DNA of 64,000 nt. Source: Bradyrhizobium tropiciagri. GTDB lineage: Bacteria > Pseudomonadota > Alphaproteobacteria > Rhizobiales > Xanthobacteraceae. The stretch is taken from assembly GCF_001189845.1 (NCBI RefSeq), contig NZ_LFLZ01000015.1, positions 62,001-126,000 on the forward strand, given 5' to 3'. Of this stretch, positions 33,959-42,975 are shown in pieces; positions within the stretch are counted from its first letter, which is position 1; each line of letters begins with the position of its first letter. Both the position numbers and the translations under genes were made by a program. The notes beneath the pieces were generated by a model that was given only the letters and a program-made list of their open reading frames with translations, did not search any database and was not told the DNA's origin.

Positions 33959-36843
33959 GTAACCCCGTTACCAAAGATGAGTTTGTGAACATGAGGCCAA
34001 TTGCTGCCTCCCCCGCTCGCCGCACGGCGATCGACCCGCGGCATCCCGTTCTCCTCAACGAACGTGATCACGCGCTGGAGGTGAGTGCCGGTCATATCGA
34101 TATCTTCGCGGTGGAGACAGATGGCGTCCGACATCATCTGCTGAGGTGTGAAATTGGTGAAGTGATACTGGACCTGCACACGGCTTGTGAACGGTCAGCG
34201 ATACGGCTGCAGATCGTCGCAGTCGGGGGCCCTGACGCGGAAATCACCACAGTCCCCCGAAACGAGATCGCCACGGACCGCATGTCCGGCTGGATCGCCC
34301 GGCTGTCCTCGCTCGCGGCCGGCTCGGCCCGATCGGACGACGCTTCCGAATTGATCGGTGGCGAAACGAGACAACTGCGTGCGGGCGAACGTTGCCGCGG
34401 CCCGAAGCGAAGCATCGCGTGGGCCCGGATCGAAGCAGGAAGCGTGAAGGTACTGGATCTCGCCCCCGAACTCGAGGCCGGGGGTCCCTTCATTCCGCTC
34501 ACAGCGGAGACTTCGCTGGAAGCCGGCGAGAGCGGCGCCAGGATCATCACAGAGCCGACCACACCTGAACCATCTCTGGTCTGGCCAGCCCTCGACTGCT
34601 TCCATGTCGTGATTGTCGCCAGTCTGGAGCGGTGGCTCCGAGATGAAAGGTCGTCCGAACAGCAGCAACTCGCCCGGCGAGCCGAGCTGACCCGTGCGCG
34701 GACGCTGGATGCCCTCGAGCGCCTGTCCGAAGTGGTCACGGCCCCAACCGGTCGCGCGCAGGTCGAGCTGGATTCCGGTGACCTCCTGCTCGACAGTTGC
34801 CGCCTCGTCGCCGACGCATTGGGAAGCTCCATCACTCACGCAAGCCGAACGCATCCCGCGGGCCAGAGATTCAGCGACATTCTACAGATCGCGCGTGCAT
34901 CGCGATTACGAATTCGTCGCGTCCAGTTGCGCGATCGCTGGTGGAGATCCGATGCCGGCCCCCTGCTGGGGTGGCATGGGCCCGAAGGCGACCCGGTTGC
35001 TCTGATCCGCGACCGGCGCGGTGGGTACACGATGATCGATCCGAAGCAGGGATGGCGACGACCGGTCAATAGCTCGGTTGCAAGCGCTCTCGCACCGGAA
35101 GCTGTCAGCTTCTACAAAACCCTGCCCGCGCACCCGCTTCGCTATCGTGATCTGCTGTCATTCGCGAGCGGAGGCCTCTCCGCCAGCGTGGTTCGCATGG
35201 TCCTCGCGATCATCGCCATCGGGTTGCTGTCGCTGATACCGCCGCTGGTAACAAATCTGCTGGTCAATTCCGTGATCCCACGCACGGAGATCGACCAGCT
35301 CGTCGTTTGTGCGGCGGCGCTCTCCGTCACCGCGATTGCGATGGCGGGACTGCAAGGCATGCAGGGACTGGTCACCATCCGGCTTGAAGGCCAGCTCGAC
35401 TACAAGCTTCAGGCCGCCCTCATCGATCGCCTGCTCAGGTTACCGGCGTCGTTGTTTCGCGACTACACGACCGGAGATTTGGTCGACCGTTCGATGGGCA
35501 TAGAAGCGACGCGCCAGATCGTGACGGGACGAACCTTGCGAGGCTTTACATCGGCCCTGTTCGGGATTTTCAGCATTGGGTTGATGTTCTATTATGACCT
35601 CCGGCTCGGCAGCATCGCGCTCCTGCTAATCGCGCTCCGGGCGGCCGCGATCGTCGCAACCAGCGCCGTGCGAACTTACTACGAAAACAAGCACTTCAAT
35701 CTGCAAGGCAAGGTCAGCGGCTTTGTGCTGCAATTGATCGCTGGCGTCAGCAAGCTTCGCGTGGCGAACGCCGGAAGTCGCGCACTGGCGCGATGGTCGG
35801 GACAATTCGCTGCTCAGAAGCGCTACTTCATCGCCTCGCAGCGAGCGGCCAACGTTCTGGTCGTCTTCGAGACGGCCTTCCCTCTTCTGGCCACGTCGAT
35901 CATTTTTGCGATCGCCTCGCGCACCAATAGTCAGCTCCTGGTCAATCTCGGCGCCTTTCTCGGTTTCCTCGCCGCGTTCGGCCAGACCACGGCGGCGATC
36001 GGCAACTTTGCCTCGAGCATGAGCGAATCGCTGGTGGTCATCCCTCATCTGGCCAGGATGAAGCCGATTCTCTCCGCTGCCGCCGAGATCGCGGAAGATC
36101 GACGGCCGGCGGGCGAGCTCACAGGCGAGATCGAGTTCTCTGGCGTCACCTTCCGCTATATCGAGGATGGACCGATCATCCTTGACGATATCACCCTACA
36201 CGTTTCGAGGGGGGAGTATGTGGCGGTTGTCGGTCCTTCAGGAAGCGGAAAATCATCGCTGTTGCGATTGCTGCTGGACTTCGAACGACCGGAGGCCGGG
36301 ACGATCTTCTATGACGGCAAGGCGCTGAACACGATCGAGACCAATGACGTGCGACGCCAGCTTGGGGTTGTGCTGCAAGACACGAAGCTGGCAACAGGCA
36401 GTCTGTACGAAAATATTTGCGGCGGCGTCGACCTGACGCTGGACAAGGCCTGGGAGGCCGCGCGGCTGGCGGCGCTCGACGCCGATATTCGGCAGATGCC
36501 GATGGGTATGCACACGCTCGTTGCGGAAGGGATCAATACGCTCTCGGGCGGACAGCGCCAGAGGGTCCTCATTGCCCGTGCGCTGGCACGTTCGCCACGC
36601 ATCCTGCTTTTTGACGAGGCAACGAGCGCGCTCGACAACCAGACGCAGGCGATCGTCGGCGCGTCGCTGGAACGGCTGAACGTCACGCGGATTGTTATTG
36701 CACATCGGTTGAGCACAATCCGCCACGCGGATCGAATCGTGATGCTGGTCGGTGGCAAGATCGTGCAGTCGGGAAGCTATGACGAGCTGACAAGCGGAAC
36801 TGGCCCATTCGCGGAGTTCGCGCGGAGACAGCTCGTCGCCTAG
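33955..36843 (+). CDS. NHLM/NHLP-type second ABC exporter protein (permease/ATPase with long N-terminal region)
   Basis: 962 residues from ATG 33955, overlapping the previous stop (ATGA). Residues 1-400 form a non-membrane region beginning with a beta-rich part (ALEVSAGHIDIFAVETDG, HHLLRCEIGEVILDL) of the kind found at the start of NHLM_micro_ABC2 proteins; it has no C39 catalytic triad. Residues about 410-720 are the permease, with ATPase motifs GPSGSGKSS (about 760), LSGGQRQRVLIARAL (about 862) and ILLFDEATSALD. It probably pairs with the peptidase-ABC protein as a heterodimeric exporter. Confidence 0.92.
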   Translation: MSNPVTKDEFVNMRPIAASPARRTAIDPRHPVLLNERDHALEVSAGHIDIFAVETDGVRHHLLRCEIGEVILDLHTACERSAIRLQIVAVGGPDAEITTVPRNEIATDRMSGWIARLSSLAAGSARSDDASELIGGETRQLRAGERCRGPKRSIAWARIEAGSVKVLDLAPELEAGGPFIPLTAETSLEAGESGARIITEPTTPEPSLVWPALDCFHVVIVASLERWLRDERSSEQQQLARRAELTRARTLDALERLSEVVTAPTGRAQVELDSGDLLLDSCRLVADALGSSITHASRTHPAGQRFSDILQIARASRLRIRRVQLRDRWWRSDAGPLLGWHGPEGDPVALIRDRRGGYTMIDPKQGWRRPVNSSVASALAPEAVSFYKTLPAHPLRYRDLLSFASGGLSASVVRMVLAIIAIGLLSLIPPLVTNLLVNSVIPRTEIDQLVVCAAALSVTAIAMAGLQGMQGLVTIRLEGQLDYKLQAALIDRLLRLPASLFRDYTTGDLVDRSMGIEATRQIVTGRTLRGFTSALFGIFSIGLMFYYDLRLGSIALLLIALRAAAIVATSAVRTYYENKHFNLQGKVSGFVLQLIAGVSKLRVANAGSRALARWSGQFAAQKRYFIASQRAANVLVVFETAFPLLATSIIFAIASRTNSQLLVNLGAFLGFLAAFGQTTAAIGNFASSMSESLVVIPHLARMKPILSAAAEIAEDRRPAGELTGEIEFSGVTFRYIEDGPIILDDITLHVSRGEYVAVVGPSGSGKSSLLRLLLDFERPEAGTIFYDGKALNTIETNDVRRQLGVVLQDTKLATGSLYENICGGVDLTLDKAWEAARLAALDADIRQMPMGMHTLVAEGINTLSGGQRQRVLIARALARSPRILLFDEATSALDNQTQAIVGASLERLNVTRIVIAHRLSTIRHADRIVMLVGGKIVQSGSYDELTSGTGPFAEFARRQLVA

Positions 36844-37453
36844 CGGCTGGCCGATCTGTTTCTCTTCTCCTTTAGCGCAGCCTCTGCATTCAGTACTATC
36901 CCCTGACGGCTGCGAGCCCAGAGAATGTCGGATATGTCGTCACGTGGTCCCGACCCGGGCGCCATGGTCGCAGCAGGCGAGGCCGACCTGGCCTATTACC
37001 TAGCTCAGAGATCGCCGAAAAATACTTCGATGACCAGCAACGCCGAGGCCCAAGGCAAGCGCAAGCTACCAGCCGCGGCCTGTGGGCAACTCCTTAAGCA
37101 TTCCTTTGCTCTAAAGGGGTCTCCACCCCACGGGCAGACGCGGCCTCACTGCACAGATGAGGCCGAGTGGCCGAACGGTCTGGAGGTTCGCAATGGCCAT
37201 CCTCGAAGCTATCTTTCGGGCATACCGTCACTGTTCTAGTGCTTGTTCGATCTGAAGCTGGCCTGCGAGCCTACTATCACTTTCCCTATGACGTGGGCTC
37301 GCATTCACATAGTGGGCAGCGAACCGGGCAGACTGGATTCGGGAAAGCGTGATGCGCAGCAGCTTGCTGCGCAATCGATGCGCAACAAGCGTTGATTAAG
37401 TATGCCGCGTTGTCCATCGGCGATCGCGTGACAACGCAGATTCCAAGCGAAGA
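36844..37453. other. 610-bp region without a convincing gene; hairpin at 37353-37373
   Basis: A 104-codon open frame at 36925-37239 (plus strand) has no good ribosome site and an unremarkable composition, so I do not call it. A perfect hairpin with 9-bp arms (TGCGCAGCA / TGCTGCGCA, loop of three) at 37353-37373 lies 80 bases downstream of peptide G and may end its transcript. Confidence 0.4.
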
Positions 37454-37627
37454 TCAGAAGGGCCAAATTGATTTGACGATGCCCTCCACCGCGCCGATGA
37501 CCTGCTTGATTCCGCGAACGAGGCCGTGACCACCGTTACCCGTACCGGTACCGTTGCCATCACCATCCGCACCGCCGACCACACGATCGAGGGCTTCCAT
37601 CGACATTTCATGGTCGAATTTGTTCAT
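37454..37627 (-). CDS. Double-glycine leader peptide G (bacteriocin-like precursor, 57 aa)
   Basis: I chose ATG 37627 (MNKFDHEMSMEALDRVVGG) because AGGAG lies seven bases before it; the in-frame ATG at 37633 would be too close to that site. The leader keeps the L..EALD.V.GG pattern. The core opens with a Gly/Asn/Asp/Thr-rich stretch (ADGDGNGTGTGNGG) and ends in a probable amphipathic helix (LVRGIKQVIGAVEGIVKSIWPF), similar in shape to membrane-active peptides. It lies on the far side of the export operon from the other five. Operator 77 bases upstream. Confidence 0.8.
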   Translation of the reverse strand: MNKFDHEMSMEALDRVVGGADGDGNGTGTGNGGHGLVRGIKQVIGAVEGIVKSIWPF

Positions 37628-37704
37628 AGCCATTCTCCTGTTTCCGGGAGGGGCCACCCCCTCAAGCCGTGATCACAGGCATACAAGGTCATCGGAGTGG
37701 TCGC

Positions 37705-37720
37705 TGTGATCCGCATCACC
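37705..37720 (-). promoter_or_regulatory. CRP/FNR-like operator upstream of peptide G
   Basis: TGTGATCCGCATCACC, GTGA-N6-TCAC type with one mismatch to the full TGTGA-N6-TCACA. It stands 77 bases before the start of peptide G, the same arrangement as at 27118, 27399, 28903 and 29692. Confidence 0.72.
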
Positions 37721-37836
37721 CTTTGGAAGCGCGGTTGCCGCTCCGAACATCAGCAATCAAGTGGCCGACGTTTTGAACAAACCACACGGGACCGGTCGCC
37801 GCGTTTCTCGCCCACTGCTATCCCTATCGGGACGGA

Positions 37837-39504
37837 ATGAAGCGACTTTGGCGGCTGGTCAAGCCCGTTCGACCGATCCGCAAACCCGGCGGCGTTATCA
37901 CCATAAAGAATTCAACCGTTCTTGCATTCGCCGGCATCAGTGTCGAAGCCGCCGACAATCCGGATTGGGTACTTCAGCTGACTCACACGGAAGCTGCTAT
38001 TGCCGCGCGTCACGGATGCCGGGCCGAGCAAAGTTACCCAGATTGGCTTGACGCACTGATCATATCATGGCCGAAGGCAGTTCTGCCGGTCATAAAAGAT
38101 CAGATCGAACGCGAATGGTCTTCGCCTTCTGAAACGCCTACCACATTCTTGTATCGATACGGTTCACTTACCAACGCGATACAGCTGCCGGTGCAACGCC
38201 TCATAGTCTCAACCATTCTCAAGTCGGACGCGAATACGGTCCAGGTAATCAGAAGTATTCTCAAGGTTGTCCGCAATTTGGAATTGGATGCCGGACAGCG
38301 CAGGAAGCTGTTTGCGACCGCGGAAGCGCGCTACGACGAGCATGTCAAAGGCGAGAGGGACGATTTCGCTCTGTCCTATTTGGCGCTCTTGCTCATAGTT
38401 GATGCCGACAAGGCTATGTCGATCCTTGCCAGATGGTTAAATTCTGGACCCAAGGTTGCCCGGCAAGTGCGGGCGGATAAGACATTCAGTACGTTGTTCG
38501 ACCGCCATGATTCAGTCATTACGGGCGCCCTTTCGAGCGCGCCGGTCAAGACGCTGGAAGCGCTCCTTCACTTGGCCTACACCCACATCCGCCCGAAGGA
38601 CGACACCATACGCAGAGGCTCCTACAGTCCCGACACGCGGGATAATGCCCAAAACGCGCGCGATGCTATTCTGACGACGCTTTTGGAAAGACCAGGCGCG
38701 GACGCCTACCAAGCAATCAAGAGACTTGCTGACGATCCGGTCTTTGCATTGCGTTCGCACCGGTTTCGCGAGCTTGCGCGCGGGAAGGCCGAGCGCGACG
38801 CTGAAAGTCCTGCGTGGAACGCCGCAGAGGTAATCGCATTTCAGCGTCAATTTGCAGCTCCGGCAAAAACGGGTGCAGATTTGCTCCGCATTGTTGGCGG
38901 CGTTCTAGCCGACATCGCCAGAACCCTCACGCAAGGAGACGTTACGTCCCGTCCGCTACTAGAGCGAGCAAAGGATGAAGACGAAGTCCAACACTGGCTC
39001 GTAGAGCAGATGACAGCTCGCGCACGTGGCCGCTTCCATGCATTTCGCGAAGCTGAAGTTGCGACGCGCGACAAGCCGGACGTTATTGTTGCATCAACTT
39101 CCGCGCCCTGCGAAGTGGCAATTGAAGTCAAGCATGGCGGCAAGGGCTGGACTGCTCGCGACCTCGAACATGCGTTGCGAACCCAGCTTGCGGAAGATTA
39201 CTTGAAGCCGGAAAGCCGTCGTCATGGTGTGCTGGTCATCACGCATCATCGCGACAGGCGATGGCTCGGTATTGGCGATAGCAAGCCCATTTCCTTTTTC
39301 GACTTGATCGCATGGTTATCGGGAATCGCATCAACGATCACGGAAAATGCTGCTGGCCCGATTGTGGTGAAGTGCGTGGGGATAAACGCTTGGTCAAATG
39401 GAAGTGTTCCGCCTGCTTCGAAGAAGCGTGCGGCGCAGCGCCCCCGCAAGCGACGACTTTCCGCCAGCAGAGGCCAGAAACTTGCCAAATCGGGCCGTCG
39501 TTGA
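37837..39504 (+). CDS. C-terminal part of a large protein with PD-(D/E)XK-like nuclease domain (5'-truncated)
   Basis: 555 residues that begin, as far as I can judge, in the middle of a protein: no ribosome site precedes ATG 37837, and the first residues already read like the interior of a helical-repeat protein (PDWLDALIISWPKAVLPVI). Residues 60-390 are helical. Residues about 400-490 carry a nuclease-like pattern with Asp415 (KPDVIVAS) and Glu430-x-Lys432 (AIEVKHGG), followed by LVITHHRDRRW. The tail is very basic. This resembles C-termini of big NTPase-type defence proteins, with the NTPase part lost. Function not established. Confidence 0.55.
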   Translation: MKRLWRLVKPVRPIRKPGGVITIKNSTVLAFAGISVEAADNPDWVLQLTHTEAAIAARHGCRAEQSYPDWLDALIISWPKAVLPVIKDQIEREWSSPSETPTTFLYRYGSLTNAIQLPVQRLIVSTILKSDANTVQVIRSILKVVRNLELDAGQRRKLFATAEARYDEHVKGERDDFALSYLALLLIVDADKAMSILARWLNSGPKVARQVRADKTFSTLFDRHDSVITGALSSAPVKTLEALLHLAYTHIRPKDDTIRRGSYSPDTRDNAQNARDAILTTLLERPGADAYQAIKRLADDPVFALRSHRFRELARGKAERDAESPAWNAAEVIAFQRQFAAPAKTGADLLRIVGGVLADIARTLTQGDVTSRPLLERAKDEDEVQHWLVEQMTARARGRFHAFREAEVATRDKPDVIVASTSAPCEVAIEVKHGGKGWTARDLEHALRTQLAEDYLKPESRRHGVLVITHHRDRRWLGIGDSKPISFFDLIAWLSGIASTITENAAGPIVVKCVGINAWSNGSVPPASKKRAAQRPRKRRLSASRGQKLAKSGRR

Positions 39505-39529
39505 TGGCATTCCAGTTGCTTGGTTTCCT

Positions 39530-39760
39530 TTAGGCGATATCTCCCTTCTTGGTCGGTCCAATACTGTAAGGCCGGTTCAAAAAGAATTCGCGATTGCCGA
39601 GCGCGGCCTCTGCGTACTGATCGATAGCTACCTGGATCGCCTGAACATGGTGATAGCACCAGCCTTCACGAGCAGAGAGTTGCCGGACTTCGTTTAGTGC
39701 CCTGATGAACGGCGGCGGGTCTTCGCAATCATCGAACCACTGCGGACGCTCCCTCACCAT
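39530..39760 (-). CDS. Small conserved hypothetical protein (76 aa)
   Basis: 76 residues, MVRERPQWFDDCEDPPPFIRAL through GWCYHHVQAIQVAIDQYAEAALGN to EFFLNRPYSIG. I recall near-identical small proteins in Bradyrhizobium genomes, with no known function. Its start overlaps the end of the next minus-strand gene by 32 bases, so the two are probably co-transcribed. No signal or membrane segment. Confidence 0.65.
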   Translation of the reverse strand: MVRERPQWFDDCEDPPPFIRALNEVRQLSAREGWCYHHVQAIQVAIDQYAEAALGNREFFLNRPYSIGPTKKGDIA

Positions 39761-39983
39761 TTCCGGCCTCCGAGAACCTTACCCTTCGGCTTCGGTAGCG
39801 CGGCTTCATCCGGTCTCGGTCAGCGCAGAGAGCGTCGATCTTGTCGAGCATCCGTTGCAGCAGCGCTTCGGCCGAGCTGGTCGGGATACCCGCTCGCTGA
39901 AGCTGAACGATTTCTTTGCGCTGGCGGCTGACCTGCACGCGCATGCGCTCGATCTCCGAACGGAGGAATTCGAGTGTGGGCAT
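39729..39983 (-). CDS. Small coiled-coil conserved hypothetical protein (84 aa)
   Basis: 84 residues from ATG 39983 (the frame is open to 40241, but only the part from MPTLEFLRSEIERMR looks like a protein). Heptad-like leucines and charged residues (SEIERMRVQVSRQRKEIVQLQRAG, then SAEALLQRMLDKIDAL) predict a short coiled coil. The type is common in Bradyrhizobium and relatives; role unknown. First gene of a pair with the 76-residue protein. Confidence 0.65.
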   Translation of the reverse strand: MPTLEFLRSEIERMRVQVSRQRKEIVQLQRAGIPTSSAEALLQRMLDKIDALCADRDRMKPRYRSRRVRFSEAGNGEGASAVVR

Positions 39984-40252
39984 ATTTTGCTTCTGGAACT
40001 GACGATGAGTCTCTATAAGAACGAAACGCGAACGATGAGTCAAGACTGCAAAATGGAGAGGTCCTGCCGAGTGGGCGCGCGCACGTCCGCTTCGGAAGGC
40101 AAAACCGTCGCGTGATCCCGCGCCAAGGTCGTCGCCTTGTGACGCGAAGCGGACGTTAACGGCATTACCTCTGCAAGTGGACGCCCGCCGTTTTAGCGAT
40201 AAAGTACGGCGCTGCAGGCCCGTCGGGGCGTTTGAGAGCATCGGAGTTTGAA

Positions 40253-41581
40253 ATGACCGATTTCGTTATGCCCCGGACGCACTACGCCCGCAGCGGCGAG
40301 ACGAATATTGCCTATCAAGTGGTTGGCGATGGACTGATGGACCTCACGCTTGTGCCCGGTTCGATCTCCCACCTCGAAGTGATTTACGAGCTGCCAAACA
40401 TAGTTGCGAGTTTGCGACGCTTTATCCGCTTCGCGCGGCTCATAAGCTTTGACAAACGCGGTCAGGGCCTCTCCGATCGCGTGCCGGGGGTGCCTTCGTT
40501 GGAAGAGCGAATGGATGACGTTCGCGCTGTCATGGATGCGGCGGGGTCTCGCAAAACAGCTCTGTTGGCTTTCTCAGAGGGCTGTCCCATGAGCCTCCTC
40601 TTTGCGGCACCCCACCCCGATCGCGTCTCCCACCTTGTGCTGATCGGAGGCTTTCCGCGAGCAGGCCACTCAGTGCCGGCCAGTCAGTTCGAAGCGGTTA
40701 TGGACAAGATAGTTGCAGACTGGGGCTCCGGCCAAATGATGCGACACGTCGTCGGCATGACCAACGGCGGCACGGATGAGCTCGCAGCGCTCGGCAAGTT
40801 CGAGCGAATGAGCTGCAGCCCCGGTGCGTTCAAGTCCATCATGTTGATGAACCGGCTCATTGACGTGACGCCGGTCCTGCCAAACATACGGGTTCCGACA
40901 CTCGTTATTCACAGCCAGGCCGACGCAGTAGTGCCTGTCGCGGAGGGCCGGAAGCTCGCGGCTGCAATTCCGGGCGCGAAGTACATTGAGTATGAGAAGT
41001 TTCCGCACGGGGTCTTCTTTTCTGACGATTGCGAGCAGGTAATCGGCGACGTTGAGGAATTTATCACGGGCAAACGGCCCGAAGCCGAAGGCGAAGCAGA
41101 TCGGGTGCTGGCCACCGTTCTGTTCACCGACATCGTGAACTCCACGACGAGAGCGATTGAACTTGGAGACCGCCGCTGGCGCGAACTACTTGATTCCCAT
41201 GACCGCCTTGCTGCACAGGTTGTCGAACGACATCGAGGAAAGTTGGTCAAGACCACTGGCGACGGTATCTTGGCGACATTCGATGGCCCCGGGCGTGCTG
41301 TTCGCTGCGCCCTCGCTTTTGGCGATGCGGCACGGCAACTCGGCTTGCCCCTGCGCGCCGGACTGCACACCGGCGAGGTCGAGGTGCGAGGCAAGGATGT
41401 TGGCGGAATAGCGGTTCACGTTGCCGCCCGCGTTATGGGGCAGTCAGGCGCAAATGAGGTATTTGTATCTCGAGTAGTGACCGATCTGGTTGCGGGAGCC
41501 GGGCTGAAATTTGCTGAGCGGGGCTCATTCGATCTGAAGGGTATTCCGGGGTCCTGGGATCTGTTTGCGGCCGTCCAGTAG
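40253..41581 (+). CDS. Alpha/beta-hydrolase fused to class III adenylate/guanylate cyclase, copy 1
   Basis: 442 residues from ATG 40253. Residues 1-260 are an alpha/beta hydrolase with SFDKRGQGLSD and nucleophile elbow AFSEGCP, and a catalytic-His region near FPHGVFF. Residues about 275-440 are a class III cyclase: first metal Asp in LFTDIVNSTTRA, second in TTGDGILATFDGPGRAV, and GLHTGEVEVRGKDVGGIAVHVAARV. It should make cAMP (or cGMP), perhaps controlled by a small molecule bound by the hydrolase domain. A second copy follows at 42976 with the same layout. Confidence 0.9.
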   Translation: MTDFVMPRTHYARSGETNIAYQVVGDGLMDLTLVPGSISHLEVIYELPNIVASLRRFIRFARLISFDKRGQGLSDRVPGVPSLEERMDDVRAVMDAAGSRKTALLAFSEGCPMSLLFAAPHPDRVSHLVLIGGFPRAGHSVPASQFEAVMDKIVADWGSGQMMRHVVGMTNGGTDELAALGKFERMSCSPGAFKSIMLMNRLIDVTPVLPNIRVPTLVIHSQADAVVPVAEGRKLAAAIPGAKYIEYEKFPHGVFFSDDCEQVIGDVEEFITGKRPEAEGEADRVLATVLFTDIVNSTTRAIELGDRRWRELLDSHDRLAAQVVERHRGKLVKTTGDGILATFDGPGRAVRCALAFGDAARQLGLPLRAGLHTGEVEVRGKDVGGIAVHVAARVMGQSGANEVFVSRVVTDLVAGAGLKFAERGSFDLKGIPGSWDLFAAVQ

Positions 41582-41691
41582 CCTGCATGACAGCTATTGG
41601 GCTCAAAGCGGCGTTCGCTTGTGGCATCTTCGATGTCTGCCTTTGAGGACAATCCGGACTTACCCGCGCTCGCTTTTACAGAAAGTCCTGC

Positions 41692-41880
41692 TCAGCCGCG
41701 CTCGTTTTCAGAAATACATTGCTTACCGATGAACACAGGCGTCACAGGCTTGGCAGTCACCGGACCTTCGTACCGCGCCGCGAGGGCCAGCAGCCGCCGC
41801 TTGATGAAAGGATCATCCGCACGGTCAGCAAGGTCGCGGATCAGAATAGCCCGCTGCTTGTTAAATTCATTGTCCAACAT
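41692..41880 (-). CDS. Small conserved hypothetical protein (62 aa)
   Basis: 62 residues, MLDNEFNKQRAILIRDLADRA then DPFIKRRLLALAARYEG. This pattern recurs in many small Bradyrhizobium proteins of unknown function. It is predicted to be a short helical cytoplasmic protein. It lies between the first cyclase and the DNA ligase, on the opposite strand. Confidence 0.55.
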   Translation of the reverse strand: MLDNEFNKQRAILIRDLADRADDPFIKRRLLALAARYEGPVTAKPVTPVFIGKQCISENERG

Positions 41881-41942
41881 GGATCACCAATAAAACTGCA
41901 TTATACTGGTGGTCATTGTACCATGTTATTTTTGAGTCATGT

Positions 41943-42845
41943 ATGTTTAAGCCTACCAAAGCCGTCGAGATGCCAGGCTTCATCAAGCCGCAGCTTGCCA
42001 CGCTCCGGAGCAAAGCGCCCAAGACCGGCTACCTCCACGAGATCAAGTACGATGGCTATCGGGTTCAGCTTCACCTGAACCAAGGGAAAGCCAAGGCATA
42101 CACCCGCAACGGGCTCGATTGGACCAAGCGGTTTGCGGCTATCGCCAAGGCTTTCGACATTCCCGGCCAGGCTATCGTCGACGGCGAAGTCGTCGTCGTT
42201 CATGAAGGCCGAACCAACTTCAGCGAACTACAAGCCGAACTTGCAAAGGGCAAGCAGGAACGGCTGCTGTACTACGCGTTCGATCTTCTGTGGCTCGATG
42301 GACAGGACTTGCGGAAACTGTCGCAGATCGAACGCAAATCGATGTTGCGGGGTTTGTTCGACGCTTACGCGCTCAAATCTCCGCTTATGTACAGCGAGCA
42401 CCTTGAAGGCGACGGACACGAGTTGTTCGAGCACGCGAGCAAGCTGAAGTACGAAGGCATCGTCTCGAAGAAGGCTGATGCGTCCTACCGCTCTGACCGC
42501 AACGACGGCTGGCTGAAGGTCAAGACTGTTCAGCGAGAGAAATTCCCAGTGATCGGGTTCGTAAAGGACCCGACTGGTGTGGCCGCCCTCTATCTCGGTA
42601 AACAGGAAGGCCGAGAGCTGGTTTATATGGGCAAGGTTGGTACCGGCTGGTCGCGTACCGTTTCCAGTCGAATCCGTAAGCAGCTCGACACGGTCGTTAG
42701 TCCGAAGTCCAAGCTGACCAAGCCGGTGAAGAAGCCGAAGGCGACTTGGGTTGAGCCGAAGTTCTACGCGGATGTCGAGTACCGGGACATCACGTCCGAA
42801 GGGCTTCTGCGGGCTAGTTCGTTTAAGGGCCTCTCAAAGCGGTAA
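41943..42845 (+). CDS. ATP-dependent DNA ligase, LigD ligase-domain type (stand-alone)
   Basis: 300 residues from ATG 41943 (41916 is possible). The nucleotidyl-transfer lysine is Lys35 in EIKYDGYR; further ligase motifs are TRNGLDWTKRF, IVDGEVVVV, FDLLWLDG, YEGIVSKKAD and GWLKVKT, followed by an OB-fold domain (ELVYMGKVGTGWS). It lacks the polymerase and phosphoesterase domains of full LigD. With Ku (54346) it could serve non-homologous end joining. It lies between two cyclase genes without forming an obvious operon. Confidence 0.92.
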   Translation: MFKPTKAVEMPGFIKPQLATLRSKAPKTGYLHEIKYDGYRVQLHLNQGKAKAYTRNGLDWTKRFAAIAKAFDIPGQAIVDGEVVVVHEGRTNFSELQAELAKGKQERLLYYAFDLLWLDGQDLRKLSQIERKSMLRGLFDAYALKSPLMYSEHLEGDGHELFEHASKLKYEGIVSKKADASYRSDRNDGWLKVKTVQREKFPVIGFVKDPTGVAALYLGKQEGRELVYMGKVGTGWSRTVSSRIRKQLDTVVSPKSKLTKPVKKPKATWVEPKFYADVEYRDITSEGLLRASSFKGLSKR

Positions 42846-42975
42846 GAAATGTGCATCCGGCGCTCTGGGCTCTGCCAAGCCGCGTCCGCTTGCGAGCGAA
42901 CAGGCATTAAGCCGGTTGAAAGCCAGCGCAATTTCCAGAATAATCGGCATTTATTGCGAAAGAATGGGGCTGATT

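Noticed and set aside
37150..37200. tRNA-like string (GGCCGAGTGGCCGAACGG, resembling a Ser/Leu D arm)
   Set aside because: No anticodon arm or matching acceptor ends can be drawn around it.
36925..37239. 104-codon plus-strand frame downstream of the second ABC gene
   Set aside because: No leader-like or family pattern, poor ribosome site and no CRP-like operator; kept only as a remark.
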